This document shows positions 60,441 through 64,000 of a stretch of DNA of 64,000 nt, one piece after another. Each line of letters opens with the position of its first letter. Within the stretch, counting starts at the first letter, position 1. A model generated the notes under the pieces. It saw nothing but the letters and a program-made list of their open reading frames with translations, did not search any database and was not told the origin of the DNA. A program made the position numbers and the translations under genes. Source of the DNA: Ophioderma brevispina (lineage: Eukaryota; Echinodermata; Ophiuroidea; Amphilepidida; Ophiodermatidae); the NCBI GenBank assembly GCA_023653785.1, contig JAMKCH010088182.1, positions 248,001 to 312,000 on the forward strand, in the 5' to 3' direction.

Positions 60441-60850
60441 GAAAAGCTCACAAGAAAAACAGTGAGCAGTGATGAGACAAAATACATCATACCTCTGGAA
60501 GAGAGTCGAGGATGACTTGGTCTCAAATTTAGTGGATACTTTCTCTCAAAGTTAGAGGATTTGGAGGTCATCTTCCTCTTCAGGGGAGATAAATTCCCTG
60601 TAGTGAAAAAATCAAGCCCCTGGCGCCCAAAACAAAGTGCCAAGCTGGTAAACAAGGAAAATACAGTCGCTGCGCATGATAGAGTTAGGGACTGTAACGG
60701 AGACACTTTAAGCATGGACAACCGTAAATTAGGAAAACACAAGGACCCATCACTTAGGAAATTAGGTGAGAGGGCATTGTCGCAACAGGAAGCCGAGCAA
60801 ATGCCTGTATGTTTTCTACAAGCAAAATGGGTGTCCTCAGGAGAAAAAGG
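60441..60850 (+). pseudogene. Gmr1-like pol: protease-integrase linker
   Basis: Pieces such as EDDLVSNLVDTF (60507-60542) and a long open piece at 60561-60872 (containing NKENTVAAHDRVRDC and QEAEQMPVCFLQAKW) join protease to integrase in the order expected for Gmr1-type elements. There is no RT between them, which is the diagnostic point. The 189-codon frame on the minus strand here (60425-60994) is the longest in the window but is antisense to pol and has no domain of its own. Confidence 0.6.
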
Positions 60851-62010
60851 CGGCCACCCGATGCACTTGTAGATGAGGGGAAGGACTGGGAAGGTCAGTG
60901 AATCAATTGTAGTGCCAAAGGTATACCATAGGGAAGTGATCGGCATAGCCACTGATAGTCCCATGGCAGGACCCTTAGGTGTGTAGAAAAACACAGGACA
61001 GAATTAGGAGTCATTTTGGGGGCCTAACTCAGAAAGATGTCTCTGAGTATTGTAAGACTTGTCACACATACATGTCAAATGGTGGGCAAGCCCAATCAGA
61101 AAAATCCTACTGCTCACTTGCAACCGATACCAGCATTTTGATGAGCCATTTAGTCGGGTCTAATCGAGTGCGTAGTTAGGACCACTTCCAAAGACCAGTC
61201 AGGAAATCAGTAGTTACTGACCATATTTGTGCTTCCACACGATTCCACTGAGCTATACCCTTGAGAAAATTAGGGCACAGAGTATCGTGAAAGCTCTAAC
61301 AAAGTTTCAACCCTAGTAGCTTCTTGAAAATCAATCAGTTGTCGGATCAATTCATGTCAGGGTTTGTTCCAAACCAAAGTTGACCGTTGGGATTTCCCAG
61401 TACAGTTTTCAGCATACCACCCAGAATCCAGGGGGCCCTAGAAAGGTAACACCAACATTGAAAAAATGATCAAACAACTAGTGTTTTGAATTTGAGAGGG
61501 CTATGGGATGAGGGAGTTCATCTCCTGTTATTGCTACCAGGGAGGCTGCTTCAAGAGTAATAGGATACAGTCCATTTGAGTTGGTTTGGTCACAAAGTTA
61601 GGGGACCATTGAAAACCTGACAGAAAGAAAAGTGGTGGTGTGAAAATCTGATGTGAATTTGTTAGGACTAGTGTCTCAAAATTTAGACAAGGGCCAAAGA
61701 AGCACCAGCCAAGAAATGGCCAAAACAAAAAACAAATCTCAAACAGGTCAGAAAATGGAAAACATGGTATGACAAAGAGTGCAGGAAAGGCGTTTCAAAC
61801 AGGGTGACTCGTTTTGGCACTTTTTTCAAGACAAGGGATCCTTTGCAAGCCAAGTATTCTGGACCATATGAGATGAGAACAAAGTTGGAGAACTTGACTA
61901 TGTGATAAAACACCAGGTAGACGTAAAAGTTCGACAATTATGGTCACGTAAATGCTCAAAGAGTATAATGAAAGAGATGATGACATAAAGCCTGCATTGT
62001 GTAAAGTCAT
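60851..62010 (+). pseudogene. Gmr1-like pol: integrase, broken
   Basis: The integrase inserts the cDNA into the genome. The N-terminal zinc-binding part shows KTQDRIRSHF and KDVSEYCKTCHTY (about 60985-61075), giving the CxxC half of the HHCC finger. The catalytic core is placed by SGNQ..LLTI (near 61203), a QLSDQFMSG word (near 61337) and AYHPES followed in another frame by QGALER (61417-61450). The first Asp region reads LIECV where VDC is usual in the group. The C-terminal part shows KTPGRRKS (61906) and MLKEYNERDDDIK (61952). At least six frame changes or stops. It lies upstream of RT. Confidence 0.8.
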
Positions 62011-62190
62011 CTAGAGTTAGTGATGAGTGTAAAAATGGTGACATCACAGAGTCAGAATCTGAAACAAAACAGCCACTGTAAACACAGAAAATGAGTATGT
62101 TCCAAATTGCAAAATTCTGAATTCTGCCAATTTAGACAAGAAATTAGGTCACTTCCACCACAGGGTCAACAAGGTGATTGAAAAGATTTA
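62011..62190 (+). pseudogene. Gmr1-like pol: INT-RT linker, left part
   Basis: ENEYVPNCKILNSANLDKKL is readable from about 62088, followed by GHFHHRVNKVIEKI, ending exactly where the MITE begins. Equivalent sequence resumes after the MITE with a HDIDVGES word near 62620. Confidence 0.6.
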
Positions 62191-62375
62191 AAGGTGCAAC
62201 GAGGGATTTGAGGCACCGCAAATATTGTGTCATAATGTTTAATTTCAAATAGATTAGACACTCAATAGATTCTTACTCGGTATTATGCTACAGAACGGTC
62301 TTAAAAGAGAGGAAAACAGGTGATTTGAATTGCTTATATTTCAATGAAACATAGGCTGAATTTTGGATTTGCTCC

Positions 62376-62416
<41 letters not shown>

Positions 62417-62566
62417 GAAATTAAAAATTTCACAATTTTTGATACCAAGAAACATTTCCAGCTTTCCTTTCAGATGGATATTATGATGGAAGCTTACAGC
62501 AGGGCAAAAATCAAAACATTCTATTTTTAGGGACACCTGCTATGTGACAATCTCTCGTTGCACCTT
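62191..62566. mobile_element. MITE nested in the Gmr1-like element, 376 bp
   Basis: The ends are AAGGTGCAACGAGGGATTTG and the complement of AATCTCTCGTTGCACCTT. It interrupts the pol reading between the INT-RT linker and RT. It has no coding capacity and contains a run of 37 T (62378-62414). The flanks TTTA / TTCA give no certain target duplication. Confidence 0.8.
62378..62414. repeat. T37 homopolymer
   Basis: Longest homopolymer in the window, inside the nested MITE. Unlike the T20/T21 runs elsewhere it is not flanked by a direct duplication. Confidence 0.9.
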
Positions 62567-62579
62567 TCATTCATGAGTG

Positions 62580-63410
62580 TAAAAACATATTTCTGATACC
62601 GTGAGACACATGTCATAACCATGACATTGATGTAGGGGAGTCCGAGGCCTGTAAAGCAACATCCTTATAGGTGAATCCAATCAAGTTGCTAACATATTCA
62701 GAAATTCAGGTGAAAATAATGTTAGACAATGGAATAGTAGACAGCAATAGTGAATGGAGTTCCCCATGTATTAGTACCAAACTGATGGTTTCATTTCGAT
62801 GTCACAGATTTTCGAAAAGTTAACCGTTGTTCCAAAACCGCACTCCATATCCGATACCACGGATTGATGATTGCATAGCTTAGACTTGGGAAATGCCAAA
62901 TTTGTAGCAATATTGATTTGTTGAAGGGGTAGTGGCAAGTTCCCCTCACGGACCGTGCCAAAGAAATTTTAGACTTTGTACGCCACGGGGGGGGGGTGGC
63001 CTAACCAATACAAAAGGAATGGGCATTTGGTTCTCAAAATTCTGCCGCAAACTTTCAGAGATTAGTGAACAGGTAGTTGCAGACATAGAAAATTGTGAAG
63101 GCCTATGTCAGACTCCTTGTGTACAGGGAAACATGGGAACCACATGAGACAGCCCATCAGTTATTGAGAAATATCTCAAGCAGGTTTGTGTGAATCTGGT
63201 GGTGAAAGTGAATTTTGCCATGCAAATGTCACCTACTTAGGGCATATTGTAGGACAAGGGCCAAATTAGGCCAATCACAGAAAAAGTTGAAGCAATTGAG
63301 AAATTCCCCACACCACAAAGCAAAAGAGATTATCATGAGATTCTAGGTATGGTCGGGTATTACAGAAATTACTGTCCAAATTCTCAGAAATTGCGTGTTC
63401 GCTGACCAAA
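62580..63410 (+). pseudogene. Gmr1-like pol: reverse transcriptase, broken
   Basis: The RT copies element RNA to DNA. Pieces in order: HDIDVGES (near 62620), IMLDNGIVDSNSEWSSPC (62718-62771), YPIPRIDDCIA (62848), DLLKG-stop-WQVPLTDRAKE (62912-62968) with an amber stop where the motif has Tyr, FQRL, VVADIENCE (63073), and AYVRLLV where the catalytic YVDD box is expected (about 63100). Then come YLGHIVGQG-like, KVEAIEKFPTP-like and MVGYYRNYC-like pieces (63230-63380), the usual end of the RT connection. Loss of both Asp and many frame changes make it inactive. Confidence 0.85.
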
Positions 63411-64000
63411 CCTACGAAGAAAAACGCCAAATTTGTCTGGTCAGAGCAGTGCAAAAAAGCCATTTGAGGAAAATAAGTCTATTTTGATGATGCCGCCAGT
63501 TTTGATTGCGCCAGACTTTCAGGAACGATTCAAGTTGGCAGTTGATGCCAGTGGTGTAGGCTGTGGTGGAGTTTTCATGCAAACAGATGAAAATGATGTA
63601 AGATATCTGTATGTTTTTATTTTTTGTCTCAAAGAAGTTGACAAACATCAGAAAAAACTACTCAACAATTGAGAAAGATGTCTTGCATTGCTACTGTCAT
63701 TGCAAAATTTTGAAGTGTACTTGAGTACAACAGGGCACCCAGTTCTAGTGTAAAAGGATCACAATCCGTTGACTTTCATCCACAAGAGTGAAAAACAGAA
63801 ATCAAGGGGAATGTCAGGTGTGAGTTTAAATCACAAGAATACAATTGGACTAAGAAATGATAAAACGGAACAAGATAATGTCTTGGCCCCTGAGCCTTGT
63901 CCAGAGCTGCCTACATTTTGTTCAGAAATTTGATATTACAACTTTATGTAATATGGGACTGAAGGCAGCAATGCAAGGACATTATAAATAAAAGTGTAAC
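63411..64000 (+). pseudogene. Gmr1-like pol: RNase H, runs off the window
   Basis: An open piece (63433-63672) encodes a segment with ENKSILMMPPVLIAPDF, FKLAVDASGVGCGGVFMQTD and VDKHQKK, the start of a Ty3/gypsy RNase H (DAS is the first catalytic acid region). It continues in other frames with LSLQNFEVYLSTTGHPVLV-like and DHNPLTFIH (about 63747-63785) pieces, then DNVLAPEPC near 63870. This is the downstream end of pol in INT-first elements. The 3' LTR, if any, lies beyond 64000. Confidence 0.8.

Noticed and set aside
60425..60994. 189-codon open frame on the minus strand, the longest in the window
   Set aside because: It lies opposite the protease-integrase part of the retroelement, which matches pol on the plus strand, and has no recognisable domain of its own.

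Overview
The window is AT-rich, gene-poor eukaryotic (animal) DNA. I see no convincing host gene: open frames are short, none carries a recognisable host domain, and the only recognisable protein homologies are decayed transposable-element proteins. The best clue to the host is a Ty3/gypsy element of the Gmr1 type at 58.5-64 kb (integrase encoded before reverse transcriptase). That group was first described from deuterostomes. Together with the abundant tRNA-headed SINEs and fold-back elements it suggests a marine invertebrate deuterostome such as an echinoderm or hemichordate. This is inference, not an identification.

Layout. 1-18.8 kb is mostly featureless, with low-complexity tracts, one weak exon-like frame near 16.5 kb and one tRNA-like relic at 17.6 kb. 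18.8-25 kb is crowded with fold-back/MITE-type elements (18.81-19.11, 20.99-21.13, 21.17-21.32, 22.34-23.05 and 23.73-24.04 kb), a tRNA SINE (19.57-19.87 kb) and microsatellites. 25.97-40.23 kb holds three kilobase-scale direct duplications: a 0.7 kb pair joined by T21, a 1.4 kb tandem pair whose second copy has gained a 1.38 kb minisatellite-bearing insertion, and a 1.25 kb pair joined by T20. 42.3-47.8 kb contains a fold-back element abutting the 3' end of a non-LTR retrotransposon, a tRNA SINE, a second non-LTR 3' end and a gutted Tc1/mariner transposase gene. 50.3-58 kb contains a palindromic MITE, a Helitron-like end pair, a SINE broken by a T20 with a 37-bp duplication, two opposed MITEs and a 2.18 kb element with TA-flanked inverted repeats. 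58.5-64 kb is the broken Gmr1-like element, running off the window edge.

Nothing here works as a pathway. The parts are independent repeats in successive layers: a MITE sits between INT and RT of the Gmr1-like element, the minisatellite element sits in one duplicate only, and a poly-T sits inside a SINE. The most unusual pattern is three direct duplications of very different length (37 bp, about 0.7 kb, about 1.25 kb), each with a run of 20-21 T exactly at the junction. Either an odd retroposition/repair event or an assembly artefact could produce this. Small indels between the duplicated copies make assembly of unmerged alleles or unpolished reads a serious possibility.
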